A stretch of DNA of 20,309 nt from NCBI GenBank assembly GCA_002480935.1, contig DLDC01000160.1, forward strand, positions 1-20,309, read 5' to 3'. Under the pieces are notes generated by a model. That model was not told the DNA's origin. It did not search any database and saw nothing but the letters and a program-made list of their open reading frames with translations. Of this stretch, positions 1-8,900 are shown one piece after another (within the stretch, counting starts at the first letter, position 1; each line of letters starts with the position of its first letter). The DNA is from Prevotella sp. UBA7782 (GTDB lineage Bacteria > Bacteroidota > Bacteroidia > Bacteroidales > Bacteroidaceae). The position numbers and the translations under genes were made by a program.

Positions 1-1229
1 AATGCCTTTCCTTGTGCGTCTTTTTCCTTGTATTGCTGGGCTCCGAGCACTACTGTCTCGATGCCGTTCTGACGGTTTATGTGGTCTATCACTTTGTCAA
101 GGCGCTGCATCTTCTTGTATTTCTCAGCGTCATAATCCTTGAAATTGGTCTGAATACCATGCTCCCCAATCAGTCCCATAAGCATAACACCGGCGCGTTT
201 ATAGTGATAACCTTGTATGAAAGCTTTATCCAGACATTGCAAGGCGCACTTCACGATGCTCTGGGTGCTATTGGATGGCGTGAGTAAAGTCATAGAACGA
301 AACATTCCATACTGTGGTAAGTCATCGCGAAAGTGGTTCGTGTCGATGAAGACACCCACGCTTTGGGCCACGCTGTGCTGCTTTCTTATCTTCTCGGCGC
401 ACCGTGCCGCATAGTTGGCCACATGCGTCTTGAGCTGCTCAACGTGTGTTATCATCTCAGGAAAGGAACGTGAAGTGCATACGCTTTTCTTCGTTGTCAT
501 CTCCATATCATCGATAGGTATGCAGTCAATGCCGTTGAGTTCCTTCCATGTACGCTCTGCTACGACGTTGAAAGCGGCTCGTATATAAGACTGCGGAAGC
601 TGTGCATAAGCCAGCGCCGTATGCACTTGGATGCGTTGTAAGTGCTCGCTCCAACGCCTGCCTATGCCCCATACGTCTTCTATCTTGAAGTTTTCGAGGG
701 CCTTAAGCCGCTTTTCTTCATCGTCGATGATGCAGCAATGATGATAACCGGCATAGCGTTTGGCATACTTACTGGCCATCTTGGCCAGCGTCTTTGTTCT
801 TGCTATGCCTATGCTTACGGGCATTCCGAGTCCTCGAAGAATGGTCTTGTAAAGGCCCTCTCCCCATTCTCTCAAGCTGGATGCGTCCAGATCATCAAGA
901 ATACAGAACCCTTCGTCGATGGAATAACGATGAAATTCATTGCAAGAATTGCGTACTGTGTTCATCAAACGGCGGGTCATGTCGGCGTAAAGCTCGTAGT
1001 TGGACGAGAAAGCATAGATAGTTTGCCCCGGAAAAAGCTGCTTCAGCTTGAAGAAAGGGGTGCCGCTGGCTACCCCCATGCGCTTTGCTTCGTTGCTACG
1101 GGCTATGACACAGCCGTCATTATTGGACAGAACAACGCACGGCTTGCCGTTTAAGTCCGGGCGAAACGAGCGTTCGCAGCTCACATAGCAGTTGTCTACG
1201 TCTACCAAAGCCCAATATCTCTGCTTCAT
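1..1229 (-). CDS. umuC: DNA polymerase V catalytic subunit UmuC (3' end cut by window edge)
   Basis: Y-family translesion DNA polymerase that copies damaged DNA together with cleaved UmuD. 409 codons are visible from the ATG at 1229; E. coli UmuC has 422, so only a short tail is missing. Visible: palm motif DVDNCYVSCER (metal-binding D10 and D12, probable steric-gate Y15), NNDGCVIARSNEAK at 36-49, YSIDEGF at 102-108 with catalytic D105/E106, the fingers/palm motif SIGIARTKTLAK at 139-150, a helix-hairpin-helix-like IEDVWGIG near 183-190, then the little-finger domain. It starts 31 nt after the umuD stop, the usual umuD-umuC order. The site equivalent to the clamp-binding QLNLF of E. coli reads IQTNF (359-363), which is degenerate. 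Family assignment is certain; activity is inferred. Confidence 0.95.
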   Translation of the reverse strand, partial: MKQRYWALVDVDNCYVSCERSFRPDLNGKPCVVLSNNDGCVIARSNEAKRMGVASGTPFFKLKQLFPGQTIYAFSSNYELYADMTRRLMNTVRNSCNEFHRYSIDEGFCILDDLDASSLREWGEGLYKTILRGLGMPVSIGIARTKTLAKMASKYAKRYAGYHHCCIIDDEEKRLKALENFKIEDVWGIGRRWSEHLQRIQVHTALAYAQLPQSYIRAAFNVVAERTWKELNGIDCIPIDDMEMTTKKSVCTSRSFPEMITHVEQLKTHVANYAARCAEKIRKQHSVAQSVGVFIDTNHFRDDLPQYGMFRSMTLLTPSNSTQSIVKCALQCLDKAFIQGYHYKRAGVMLMGLIGEHGIQTNFKDYDAEKYKKMQRLDKVIDHINRQNGIETVVLGAQQYKEKDAQGKA

Positions 1230-1260
1230 GTCTTGCTGTTGTAACGTAAGGGAAAGGTGG

Positions 1261-1731
1261 TCAGCGATGCCAGTTCTTGATGGTGTATTGCACCACTCCC
1301 CACACTGTGAACTCGTCGTTGGGCGTTATCTTGAACGAAGGATAGTTCTTATTAGCTGGCACCAACAGCAAGTAGCCCTCGTCTTTATGGCTGTCGTCGT
1401 AGTACTTCAGCGTATATTCATGATTGTAGAAGGCCACAATCACGTCACCCTTATGGGGCTCCAGTGATCTGTCTACCACAATAATGTCGCCGTCGTTGAT
1501 GCCTGCTTCAATCATAGAGTCGCCCCTTACCCTTGCGTAAAAGGTAAAGTCAGGATGCCTGATCATGTCTGTGTTGAAGTCAAGAGGCTCCATCTCGTAG
1601 CTTTCTGCGGGAGATGGGAACCCGGCCATGATGCTCGGAGCATAGTCTAACGTGAGTTTATGAGTGAAATCACTTTTGATAAACACCACCTCATTGTGCT
1701 TCCCGGCATCTGTTGTTATGTTGTCGTTCAT
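1261..1731 (-). CDS. umuD: UmuD, self-cleaving S24 peptidase subunit of polymerase V
   Basis: A 156-residue S24-family protein with no N-terminal helix-turn-helix, so it is UmuD rather than LexA. The cleavage site is A36-G37 (context MAGFPSPA). The catalytic serine is S72 in GDSMIEAG and the lysine is K109 in EYTLKYY. The spacings (35 residues from G37 to S72, 37 from S72 to K109) equal those of E. coli UmuD (G25, S60, K97). Known role: RecA-stimulated self-cleavage gives UmuD', the partner of UmuC. It lies 42 nt after folA with no TAnnTTTG promoter in the gap, so it is probably read from the upstream genes; a damage-responsive promoter inside folA is not excluded. The N-terminal arm is about 12 residues longer than in E. 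coli. Confidence 0.95.
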   Translation of the reverse strand: MNDNITTDAGKHNEVVFIKSDFTHKLTLDYAPSIMAGFPSPAESYEMEPLDFNTDMIRHPDFTFYARVRGDSMIEAGINDGDIIVVDRSLEPHKGDVIVAFYNHEYTLKYYDDSHKDEGYLLLVPANKNYPSFKITPNDEFTVWGVVQYTIKNWHR

Positions 1732-1773
1732 CTCATTCAGCCTTCCTTTTAGTCTCGCCTGGTGCGTATTGAC

Positions 1774-2271
1774 TTACTTGCCTGCGCTTTTAGCCCTTAC
1801 ATAGTCGGCGAATACGTAGTTGTAATGATGCTTCTCGTCTTTTGAATGCTGCTCGCTCCGCTCCAAGGTCCATGAGTCATAAGGCGGGAAAAAGGCATCA
1901 GCCTGAGCCGGAACATCGTCTACCTCAGTGAGAAGAAGTCGGTCGGCCACGTCGATAGCCTGATTGTAGACGTGCGCTCCACCTATTATATATATGTCTT
2001 CGTCGGGCTTACAGTGGGCCAACGCATCTTCCAAAGAAGCGTAGGTGTCGCATCCCGGGAAGCTATTGCATGTAGTGCTCAGCACGATGTTGCGCCTGTT
2101 AGGCAGCGCGCCCTTAGGTAATGACTCAAAGGTGTGCCTGCCCATGATGATGGTATGCCCCGTAGTGAGCGCTTTAAAGCGCTTCAGGTCGTTGGGAAGC
2201 CAATAGAGCAGCTTGTTCTGAAAGCCTATGGCACGGTTGCGAGCCACGGCTGCTATGATGTTGATAGGCAT
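1774..2271 (-). CDS. folA: Dihydrofolate reductase
   Basis: Reduces dihydrofolate to tetrahydrofolate with NADPH, regenerating the cofactor oxidised by thymidylate synthase. From the ATG at 2271 it has 165 residues, a normal length. Visible: INIIAAVARNRAIG at 3-16 (Met20-loop strand), YWLPNDLKRFK with catalytic D28 (E. coli D27), the NADPH-binding IIMGRHTFESLP at 41-52, and IIGG at 95-98. The frame stays open upstream to 2307, but those 12 residues lie inside thyA and look unlike any DHFR; the 2271 start leaves 2 nt after the thyA stop and begins MPINIIA, so it is preferred. The thyA-folA pair is a classic functional pairing. Confidence 0.96.
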   Translation of the reverse strand: MPINIIAAVARNRAIGFQNKLLYWLPNDLKRFKALTTGHTIIMGRHTFESLPKGALPNRRNIVLSTTCNSFPGCDTYASLEDALAHCKPDEDIYIIGGAHVYNQAIDVADRLLLTEVDDVPAQADAFFPPYDSWTLERSEQHSKDEKHHYNYVFADYVRAKSAGK

Positions 2272-2273
2272 AT

Positions 2274-3068
2274 TTATACAGATACTTCGGCCTTGATGTG
2301 AGGCCATGGATTATAGTTTTCTAGCTGGAAATCCTCATATTTGAAGCTGAAGATATCCTTTACATCGGGGTTGAGACGCATGGTTGGCAATGGCCGGGGC
2401 TCACGGCTGAGCTGCAGCTTGGCCTGTTCTATGTGGTTGAGATATAGGTGCGTGTCGCCTGTGGTGTGTATAAACTCGCCCGGTTTCAGTCCCGTTACCT
2501 GTGCAACCATCATGAGCAACAGCGCATAACTGGCTATATTGAACGGCACGCCTAGGAAAGTGTCGGCCGAACGTTGGTATAATTGCAGTGATAGCTTGCC
2601 GTTTGCCACGTAGAACTGGAACATGCAGTGGCATGGGGGCAATGCCATTTGAGGCACTTCAGCCACGTTCCATGCGCTCACTATCATGCGCCGGCTCTCC
2701 GGGTGATGCTTTATCTGGTCTATCACGGCACTGATCTGGTCGATGGTGCCACCGTTATAGTCGGGCCAAGACCGCCATTGGTGACCGTAAACAGGCCCCA
2801 GCTCGCCATTGGCATCAGCCCATTCGTCCCAGATACTCACGCCATGGTCCTTTAGATACTTGATGTTCGTGTCGCCGCGCAAGAACCATAACAACTCGTA
2901 AATGATGGATTTGAGATGCAGCTTCTTTGTGGTGAGCAAAGGAAAGCCGTCTGAAAGGTCGAAGCGCATCTGATTTCCGAACACGCTCAGCGTGCCCGTT
3001 CCCGTGCGATCGTCTTTCTTTACCCCCTCAGTGAGGATACGATTTAATAATTGTAAATATTGTTTCAT
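2274..3068 (-). CDS. thyA: Thymidylate synthase
   Basis: Converts dUMP to dTMP using methylene-tetrahydrofolate. It has 264 residues, the same length as E. coli ThyA, and the catalytic cysteine in LPPCH falls at C146 as in E. coli. Other visible family motifs are DRTGTGT at 20-26, RRMIVSAWN at 126-134, QLYQRSAD at 157-164, and [12 protein letters not shown] in the C-terminal half. The start codon shares one base with the stop of the rRNA methyltransferase gene (TAATG), suggesting translational coupling, and folA follows after 2 nt. This is the flavin-independent ThyA type, so the cell depends on the adjacent DHFR. Confidence 0.98.
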   Translation of the reverse strand: MKQYLQLLNRILTEGVKKDDRTGTGTLSVFGNQMRFDLSDGFPLLTTKKLHLKSIIYELLWFLRGDTNIKYLKDHGVSIWDEWADANGELGPVYGHQWRSWPDYNGGTIDQISAVIDQIKHHPESRRMIVSAWNVAEVPQMALPPCHCMFQFYVANGKLSLQLYQRSADTFLGVPFNIASYALLLMMVAQVTGLKPGEFIHTTGDTHLYLNHIEQAKLQLSREPRPLPTMRLNPDVKDIFSFKYEDFQLENYNPWPHIKAEVSV

Positions 3069-4480
3069 TATTCAATAACGTTTTCTTCTTTATCCGGAAC
3101 ATGCGATGAGCGTATGCGCCACTCCTGCGGATAGAGATTGTTGGCGCGTGTTCCGATATTCTTTTCAAAGCCTATGGGTATGCCGCGATAGGTTATCAGC
3201 ACATAGCCTCGGGGCATTTCAGAGGGCAAAGCAACCGGTTCCTTGCGTAAAAAAGCGATGGCTTCTTGCCAGTTTGTCTCATAATGAGCGAAGGCGTCGG
3301 CCTTTAATGCCGTAGAGAGAGCCAGGGCTTGCGTGGGGATATGGTCTTTTCCTTTATCCCTGCATAGCTCTATACCGGCGTGCAACACCTTCAGCTTGTC
3401 TTTTGCTGCGCTATACAGGTCATCCCAGGCATCAGGTACGGCTCGCTGCAGGTTGTCTTCTTCGTGCAGAACATATGCTTCCGGCTCTTTCAGCCATAGC
3501 TTAGCACTCTCGCTCCCTGCCTTCTTTGCCGGCTTTTTCTTGGCATTTTTCTTGACACGTGCCTTGCCGTTTGCTTGTCCTTCGCTAGTTCCGGGTTTGC
3601 GCATTGCTGCAAGAAACAGGCCCTCGCCGCGTGTCTTGCCCGGAATGAAGCGGTAAACGGGCATATCGTCTAGCAGACTTCCCGTGATATTCCACTCCGT
3701 CTTGGTGCTCACTGGTAACAGTTCAGCGCCATATTCCTCGGCTATCCACCTCACGTTCTCCTCATCTTCGTGGGCGTTAAACGTGCAAGTGGAGTATATC
3801 AACAGGCCCCCCGGCCTCAGGCTATCCCATATTTCGCTGATGATGGAGCGCTGCAATCTCCAGCAAGCCTCTACGTTTTGTGCACTCCATTCGGCTATAG
3901 CTCCCTCGTCTTTGCGGAACATGCCCTCTCCGGAGCATGGCACATCAGCCAGAACAACGTCGAATTGTGTCTTCAGACGTTTGAAGTCAGCCGGGTAGTT
4001 GTTGGTTACCATCATGTCAGGATGCCCATATTTCTGTATGTTCTCACTGAGAATCTGCGCTCTAAGGGGTATGGGCTCATTGCTCACCAGCACACTTCCG
4101 GCCGGCAAGTTGCCCATCGCGCAAGTAGATTTGCCTCCCGGCGCGGCGCAAAGGTCCAGCATTCGCACCGCTCTGTGCACATATTGGCGCAGCACACAGG
4201 CTATAAACATAGACGAAGCCTCCTGTACGTAGTAGCAACCGGCGTGCAGCAAGGGGTCGAAAGTAAAGTTAGGCCGCTCTTTCAGGTAGAAGCCGTCTTC
4301 GCACCAAGCCACTCTGCCGTCTGCCATAGGCACGTTCCACCGTTGCTTGGGCCACTTATAAGGGTTCAGCCTGATGCTTGTCGGAGCCTCTTCTGCCATG
4401 CCTTGCATGAAAAGACGATAGTTGTTGTCGCCCATCAAGGCGCGAGTGTATGACGTAAATTCTACCGGTAACTGTCTCAT
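3068..4480 (-). CDS. rsmF: RsmF-type rRNA (cytosine-C5) methyltransferase
   Basis: SAM-dependent methyltransferase of the NOL1/NOP2/Sun family, 470 residues. The SAM-binding motif [11 protein letters not shown] is at 108-118. The two cysteines of this family are both present: C182 in [10 protein letters not shown] and the nucleophile C232 in YSTCTF. The C-terminal part (about 330-465) carries an RsmF/YebU-like PUA-type region with the motif [14 protein letters not shown]. The two halves are joined by a lysine-rich linker near 305-322. E. coli RsmF methylates C1407 of 16S rRNA; the same target here is inference, and a tRNA target is possible. Its ATG overlaps the porE-like stop by 4 nt (ATGA), and its own stop overlaps the thyA start by 1 nt. 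Confidence 0.88.
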   Translation of the reverse strand: MRQLPVEFTSYTRALMGDNNYRLFMQGMAEEAPTSIRLNPYKWPKQRWNVPMADGRVAWCEDGFYLKERPNFTFDPLLHAGCYYVQEASSMFIACVLRQYVHRAVRMLDLCAAPGGKSTCAMGNLPAGSVLVSNEPIPLRAQILSENIQKYGHPDMMVTNNYPADFKRLKTQFDVVLADVPCSGEGMFRKDEGAIAEWSAQNVEACWRLQRSIISEIWDSLRPGGLLIYSTCTFNAHEDEENVRWIAEEYGAELLPVSTKTEWNITGSLLDDMPVYRFIPGKTRGEGLFLAAMRKPGTSEGQANGKARVKKNAKKKPAKKAGSESAKLWLKEPEAYVLHEEDNLQRAVPDAWDDLYSAAKDKLKVLHAGIELCRDKGKDHIPTQALALSTALKADAFAHYETNWQEAIAFLRKEPVALPSEMPRGYVLITYRGIPIGFEKNIGTRANNLYPQEWRIRSSHVPDKEENVIE

Positions 4481-6543
4481 TCTATATTAATGTCAAATAC
4501 ATCGTCGGCATCCGAAGGCTTCTCTTCCTCTTTCGGCTTGGGCGGATTCTTCAGTTTGCCGTGCTCATCAAACATTCCGTATGTGGTGCGAAGCACTATA
4601 AACTCCGTACGACGGTTGAGTTGATTGCATATTTCCTGGTTTTTCTTGTCCTGCTTCTTAATGAAATCCTCCGTCAGCACGTCGCCTTCCTTCAGCCAGG
4701 GATATTTCTCGGTGAGTTTCTTGCGTATGGTTTTGGGCTTACTCTTGCCGTAGCCCACGGGCGTAAGCCTGTCTCTTGCAATGCCATGGGCCACAAGATA
4801 CCTCACCACATTGTCTGCCCGCTCTTGCGAAAGTTTCTTGTTGTAGGCCTCAGAGCCCTTATAGTCGCAGTGCGCGCTAAGTTCTATGGTCACGTTGGGG
4901 TTCTCGTTGAGCAGCTTAACCAAGTCGTCCAGCGCCTTTTTCGACTCTGTTCGCAGCGTAGCCTTATCAAAATCGTAGAAGATATTGTCTATCATGACCG
5001 GCACGCGTATGGATGCCAGTGGAAACTGAAGGGTATATTCCTTCGACTCTTGCACGGGTTCTACGCGCAACTCCTCCTTATGATTGAGATAGCCCTTGCA
5101 TGTTGCCAGAAAGATATAGTTCACGTTGGGATTGATAACCTTCTCAAACGAGCCGTCACCCTTCACAGATATCTTCTCGTTTGTGCCGTCGTCGCCCACC
5201 ATATACACCTGCGCGGCCGGCAGTTCGTAGCCTTCCATCTCATACACCCAACCCTTCACGGTTTGTATAATCTCCGGAAGTTCAAAGCTATATATGTGGT
5301 CCCATCCTCGGGCATCGTTGCGGTTGGACGAGAAGTAGCCCCTGTTGTGCGGCCCCTCGAACGTCATGCCGAAGTCATCTCCTTGCGAATTGAGCGGATA
5401 ACCGGGATGTTCGAGATGGTATTTATGGTCTTTTCCCACCTTAGCTATGAATATGTCGAGTCCACCAAGGCCCGGATGGCCGTCACTAGAGAAGTATAGG
5501 TCGCCATTAGGGCGGAAAGTGGGGAACATTTCATTGCCCGGCGTGTTGACAGGTTCGCCTAAGTTCTCCACGCCTCCCGTTGTTCCGCCTATCAAACGCA
5601 CGCGCCAGATGTCCATTCCTCCCTTTCCTCCGGGCATGTCACTAACAAAATAGAGCCAGTTGCCGTCGGGTGAGAGAGCCGGATGGGCAAAACTCGACAG
5701 TGTGTCGCGGCTGATGTCCAGCTTGGTGGCCTTGCCCCATGAGGCGTCGGCACGGTTAGACACGGCTATCTGCGCGTATCTGGGGTAGGTGGCATCGCTC
5801 TGACACTGCGTGATATACATTTCCCGGCCATCGGCCGAAAAGGCCGGCGTGCCCTCATCATCGCTGGTATTGAGTCCTGACTCTACAGCTTTGGGACGGC
5901 TCCACTTGCCTTTGTCGTCTTTCTCGCTATAGAATATGTCGCCGTTCTTCGTTCCTGTGATGCCACTCAGCTCATCGCCGTTGGCCTCGTTGCGTGTTGA
6001 GGTGAAGTAGAGTTGGTCGTATTGGTCGCCGAAGAGCATGGGCGAATAGTCTGCCCGGCGCGAGTTGAACACCTCCATCTTCTTGACCAAGTAGCGCGAA
6101 CCCTCCTTCTTCCACGCCGCGGCATGCTCGGCTGCCCACTTGCCGTCCTTGATCAGGGCGTTGCCTTTCAGCGAGTCGTCGGCTATCTGATACTCTTTCA
6201 GGGCCTCGTTATAGTTTCCCATGCGCATCAGATTGCGGGCCAGGCCCAGATGGGTGTTGCCGTCGTCCTGTTTATAGCGTATCACGTTGCGGTAGGCAGC
6301 CACTGCGCTGGCCGCCGAACTGATATGGTCGTAGCACTGGGCCAGCTTGTTGGCAATCTGACCTCGGCGCGCGCGCTCCTTGGGAGGGGTCTTGCGGTAG
6401 CCCATCTTATATTCTCCCGCAGCGTCATAATATTCGCCTATGGCCATCAGCTTGTCGCCCTTCTTCACGTTCCGCTCTGCTCCGCAGGAGAGCAGCAGGG
6501 CACATAAGGCGCAGAAGATGTATATATATTTGTCTTTTCTCAT
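4477..6543 (-). CDS. porE: PorE-like outer-membrane lipoprotein (TPR, PD40 propeller, regulatory-like fold, OmpA domain)
   Basis: A 688-residue lipoprotein: signal peptide ending in the lipobox LLSC with lipidated C20, then TPR-like helices (about 25-150), a PD40/WD40-like propeller (about 160-425, blades such as PALSPDGNWLYFVSD and PTFRPNGDLYFSSD), a carboxypeptidase-regulatory-like domain (about 430-515, starting VKGWVYEMEG), and an OmpA_C domain (about 525-650). The OmpA domain keeps the peptidoglycan-contact Asp and Arg in HCDYKG and LSQERA. The tail is acidic. This domain order and size match PorE (PG1058) of Porphyromonas gingivalis, which anchors the type IX secretion machine to peptidoglycan. 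Other Bacteroidota OmpA lipoproteins share the architecture, so the symbol is tentative. It begins 40 nt after topB and overlaps the next gene by 4 nt. Confidence 0.75.
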   Translation of the reverse strand: MRKDKYIYIFCALCALLLSCGAERNVKKGDKLMAIGEYYDAAGEYKMGYRKTPPKERARRGQIANKLAQCYDHISSAASAVAAYRNVIRYKQDDGNTHLGLARNLMRMGNYNEALKEYQIADDSLKGNALIKDGKWAAEHAAAWKKEGSRYLVKKMEVFNSRRADYSPMLFGDQYDQLYFTSTRNEANGDELSGITGTKNGDIFYSEKDDKGKWSRPKAVESGLNTSDDEGTPAFSADGREMYITQCQSDATYPRYAQIAVSNRADASWGKATKLDISRDTLSSFAHPALSPDGNWLYFVSDMPGGKGGMDIWRVRLIGGTTGGVENLGEPVNTPGNEMFPTFRPNGDLYFSSDGHPGLGGLDIFIAKVGKDHKYHLEHPGYPLNSQGDDFGMTFEGPHNRGYFSSNRNDARGWDHIYSFELPEIIQTVKGWVYEMEGYELPAAQVYMVGDDGTNEKISVKGDGSFEKVINPNVNYIFLATCKGYLNHKEELRVEPVQESKEYTLQFPLASIRVPVMIDNIFYDFDKATLRTESKKALDDLVKLLNENPNVTIELSAHCDYKGSEAYNKKLSQERADNVVRYLVAHGIARDRLTPVGYGKSKPKTIRKKLTEKYPWLKEGDVLTEDFIKKQDKKNQEICNQLNRRTEFIVLRTTYGMFDEHGKLKNPPKPKEEEKPSDADDVFDINIE

Positions 6544-6583
6544 GCTTGTTCTACTTCAATAACCTAACGCCGTAGGTCTGCTT

Positions 6584-8677
6584 TTATTGTTTAAAAGGCA
6601 GGCGGAAAGCACATCCCTCGCGCCATCGGCTGCACCCGTAGGCTGATTTGCCTTTCACGATGGTGCCCTTACCGCATAGCGGACACGCCTGACCTATGAT
6701 GCTGTCGTCGGCCGGCAATGGGTTGGCACCGCTCTTGGGGCCTTGCTGCTGTGCGGCCGTCTTGGTATTGGCTCTCGCGCGTGGCTTCTTTTCCTGCTTG
6801 GTGCCGCTCTTTGTTCTGCGTTTTACCTTAGTTTTCTTCACGTCACTGTCTGTTGTCACGGTGATATGCCGGTTGCTGTTGTCGGCCAGCACGTCATTCA
6901 CTATCTGCGTTATCTGCTCTTTCAGCTCGCCGATAAACTGTGCCGCGTCGTATTTATGGTGCTCTATGTCGCGCAACTTCTTCTCCCAGATGCCCGTAAG
7001 CTCGCAGCTGGTGAGCAGCTTCTCCTTTATCATGCCTATCAGCTCTATGCCCGTGGGCGTGGCCAGCAGGTTTTTGCGCTCTCGTCGGATGTAATGTCGC
7101 TTGAAGAGCGTCTCAATGATAGAGGCTCGCGACGACGGTCTGCCGATGCCGTTTTCCTTTAGCGCGGCCCTCAGCTCCTCGTCTTCTACAAATTTTCCGG
7201 CCGTTTCCATTGCCCTGAGCAGTGTGGCCTCGGTGTAGTATTTGGGCGGAACGGTTTGCTTCTCGGTGAGGGTGGGGGTGTGCGGACCTTGTTCTCCCTT
7301 TGCGAATGTGGGCAGTATCTTGTTCTCTTTAGTGCTATTCGCGATCTCTTGCTCTTGTTTTTGCTCCTCAGCTTGGTACACTTCGTGCCATCCTTGTTCC
7401 AGTATCTCCTTTCCGGTGGCCTTAAACTCAATGTTGTCTACCTTGCCCAACACTGTAGTTGTGGCAAACTTACAGTCAGGATAGAACGCGGCTATGAAGC
7501 GAAGAGCCACAAGGTTGAACACGTTCTGCTCTATATTGGTCAGCCCTTTGGGTGGAACGCCGGTGGGTATGATGGCATGGTGGTCGGTGACCTTCGAGGT
7601 GTCGAATACCTTCTTCGACTTTTTGAGCGGCTTGCCTCCCAGTTTTTTCACCGCCAGGGCATAGGGTGCTTTGCCTGCCAAGGTGGTCTTGTAAAGTCCA
7701 TTCATGATGCCCGTGCACTTAGGATAGATGTCGTCTGACAGGTATTGCGTGTCTACACGGGGATAGGTAGTAAACTTTTTCTCGTAAAGAGCCTGCACCG
7801 TGTTGAGCGTAAGCTCGGCCGAGTAGCCGTATTTCTTATTACATTCCACCTGCAAAGAGGTGAGGTCGTAGAGGTGCGGCGGCGTTTCCACGCCCCGTTT
7901 CTTTTGTATGTCGGTCACCACAAAGGGCTTTCCCTCTATCAGATGAAAGGCCTGCTCGCCCTCTTCCTTGCTTGTGAACTTGCCTTTTGTGGCTGTAAAG
8001 AGCGTGTCTCTATAGATGGTGGAGAGCACCCAGTAGGGTTCTGGCTTGAAATTGTCTATTTCTTTCTGCCTGTTAACTATCAGAGCCAGTGTGGGCGTCT
8101 GCACTCTGCCCACCGAAAGCACCTGGTGTTGCTGGCCGTATTTAAGGGTGTAGAGCCTTGTGGCGTTCATGCCGAGCAGCCAATCGCCTATGGCCCGCGA
8201 CAGTCCGGCAAGGTAAAGCGACTGATATTTGCTCTCTTCGCTCAGGTTGCGGAAGCCCTCTCGAATGGCCTCATCGGTCATGGATGAAATCCACAGACGC
8301 TTTACAGGACAGTGCACTCCGGCCTTTTGCATCACCCAACGCTGTATGAGCTCACCCTCTTGCCCCGCATCGCCGCAGTTGATGATTTCGTTTGCCTTGC
8401 TGTATAGCTTTTGTATGATGCCGAATTGCTTGCGAATACCCTCGTCGTCTATTAGTTTTATGCCAAATCGCATGGGTATCATAGGCAGTGCGGATAGGCT
8501 CCAGTGCTTCCAATTCTCATTATAGTCGTTAGGCTCTTTCAGCTCGCAGAGGTGTCCGAAGGTCCATGTCACCTGGTAGCCGTTGCCCTCCATGTAGCCA
8601 TTTTTGGAGGCGTTGGCCCCCAAGACGCGTGCTATGTCTTTCGCGACACTTGGTTTCTCCGCAATGCAAACTATCAT
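6584..8677 (-). CDS. topB: DNA topoisomerase III (type IA)
   Basis: A 697-residue type IA topoisomerase that passes single strands and can decatenate or resolve recombination intermediates. The N-terminal TOPRIM domain has IAEKPSVAKDI with E7, and the acidic cluster DAGQEGE at 103-109, in which the second Asp of the usual DxD is Gly. LSVGRVQTPTLALI is at 187-200 and the active-site tyrosine is Y305 in TTYPRVDT. ENGIGRPSSRASII lies in the later part of the core. The C terminus has a basic linker and one four-cysteine zinc ribbon (CPLC...C...C near 665-690), typical of chromosomal Bacteroidota TopB. It is the first gene after a good promoter at 8703-8734 and could lead the transcript reaching umuC. 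No conjugation genes are nearby, so a mobile-element TopB is unlikely. Confidence 0.95.
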   Translation of the reverse strand: MIVCIAEKPSVAKDIARVLGANASKNGYMEGNGYQVTWTFGHLCELKEPNDYNENWKHWSLSALPMIPMRFGIKLIDDEGIRKQFGIIQKLYSKANEIINCGDAGQEGELIQRWVMQKAGVHCPVKRLWISSMTDEAIREGFRNLSEESKYQSLYLAGLSRAIGDWLLGMNATRLYTLKYGQQHQVLSVGRVQTPTLALIVNRQKEIDNFKPEPYWVLSTIYRDTLFTATKGKFTSKEEGEQAFHLIEGKPFVVTDIQKKRGVETPPHLYDLTSLQVECNKKYGYSAELTLNTVQALYEKKFTTYPRVDTQYLSDDIYPKCTGIMNGLYKTTLAGKAPYALAVKKLGGKPLKKSKKVFDTSKVTDHHAIIPTGVPPKGLTNIEQNVFNLVALRFIAAFYPDCKFATTTVLGKVDNIEFKATGKEILEQGWHEVYQAEEQKQEQEIANSTKENKILPTFAKGEQGPHTPTLTEKQTVPPKYYTEATLLRAMETAGKFVEDEELRAALKENGIGRPSSRASIIETLFKRHYIRRERKNLLATPTGIELIGMIKEKLLTSCELTGIWEKKLRDIEHHKYDAAQFIGELKEQITQIVNDVLADNSNRHITVTTDSDVKKTKVKRRTKSGTKQEKKPRARANTKTAAQQQGPKSGANPLPADDSIIGQACPLCGKGTIVKGKSAYGCSRWREGCAFRLPFKQ

Positions 8678-8702
8678 ATTCTGTTTTCGTTTTTGTTATG
8701 TG

Positions 8703-8734
8703 CAAAGTTACGAAAAAGCTTTTAATTATTCAAA
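8703..8734 (-). promoter_or_regulatory. Bacteroidota-type promoter for topB
   Basis: On the minus strand TTTG (8734-8731), a 20-nt spacer and TAACTTTG (8710-8703) fit the Bacteroidota sigma-ABfr consensus TTTG-N19to21-TAnnTTTG. The predicted transcription start is near 8697, giving a leader of about 20 nt before the topB ATG at 8677. It is the only consensus promoter noticed in the gaps from here down to umuC. Confidence 0.75.
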
Positions 8735-8900
8735 TGGTGGGCTATGGTTTGATGATTTGTATGCTCCTGAAGGATGCTCACCGCCCTCTTTCTGCCTCTA
8801 TGTGTTGTTGTCGCAGTCCAGTGAACTGCATTCGGCCTGCTCGTAAAACTATTGAAAGATGTTTACAGTGTGCTAATGCCTTCCTCATAACATGGTTTTG

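Noticed and set aside
642..1154. Plus-strand open frame of 170 codons
   Set aside because: Antisense to umuC, whose polymerase motifs are clear on the other strand.
1732..1773. A dedicated SOS promoter or LexA-type operator before umuD
   Set aside because: The 42-nt gap has no TAnnTTTG element and no clear palindrome; LexA sites of this phylum are not well enough known to me to call one.
4561..5499. Plus-strand open frame of 312 codons
   Set aside because: It lies entirely antisense to the porE-like gene, whose domains are unmistakable; the translation shows no recognisable family.
6562..6575. Hairpin ACCTA/TAGGT between topB and porE as a terminator
   Set aside because: Only a 5-bp stem and no T-run on the minus strand; too weak to break the proposed transcript.
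6584..8677. TopB as part of a conjugative or integrative element
   Set aside because: No tra, mob, integrase or relaxase genes are present and the neighbours are housekeeping genes.
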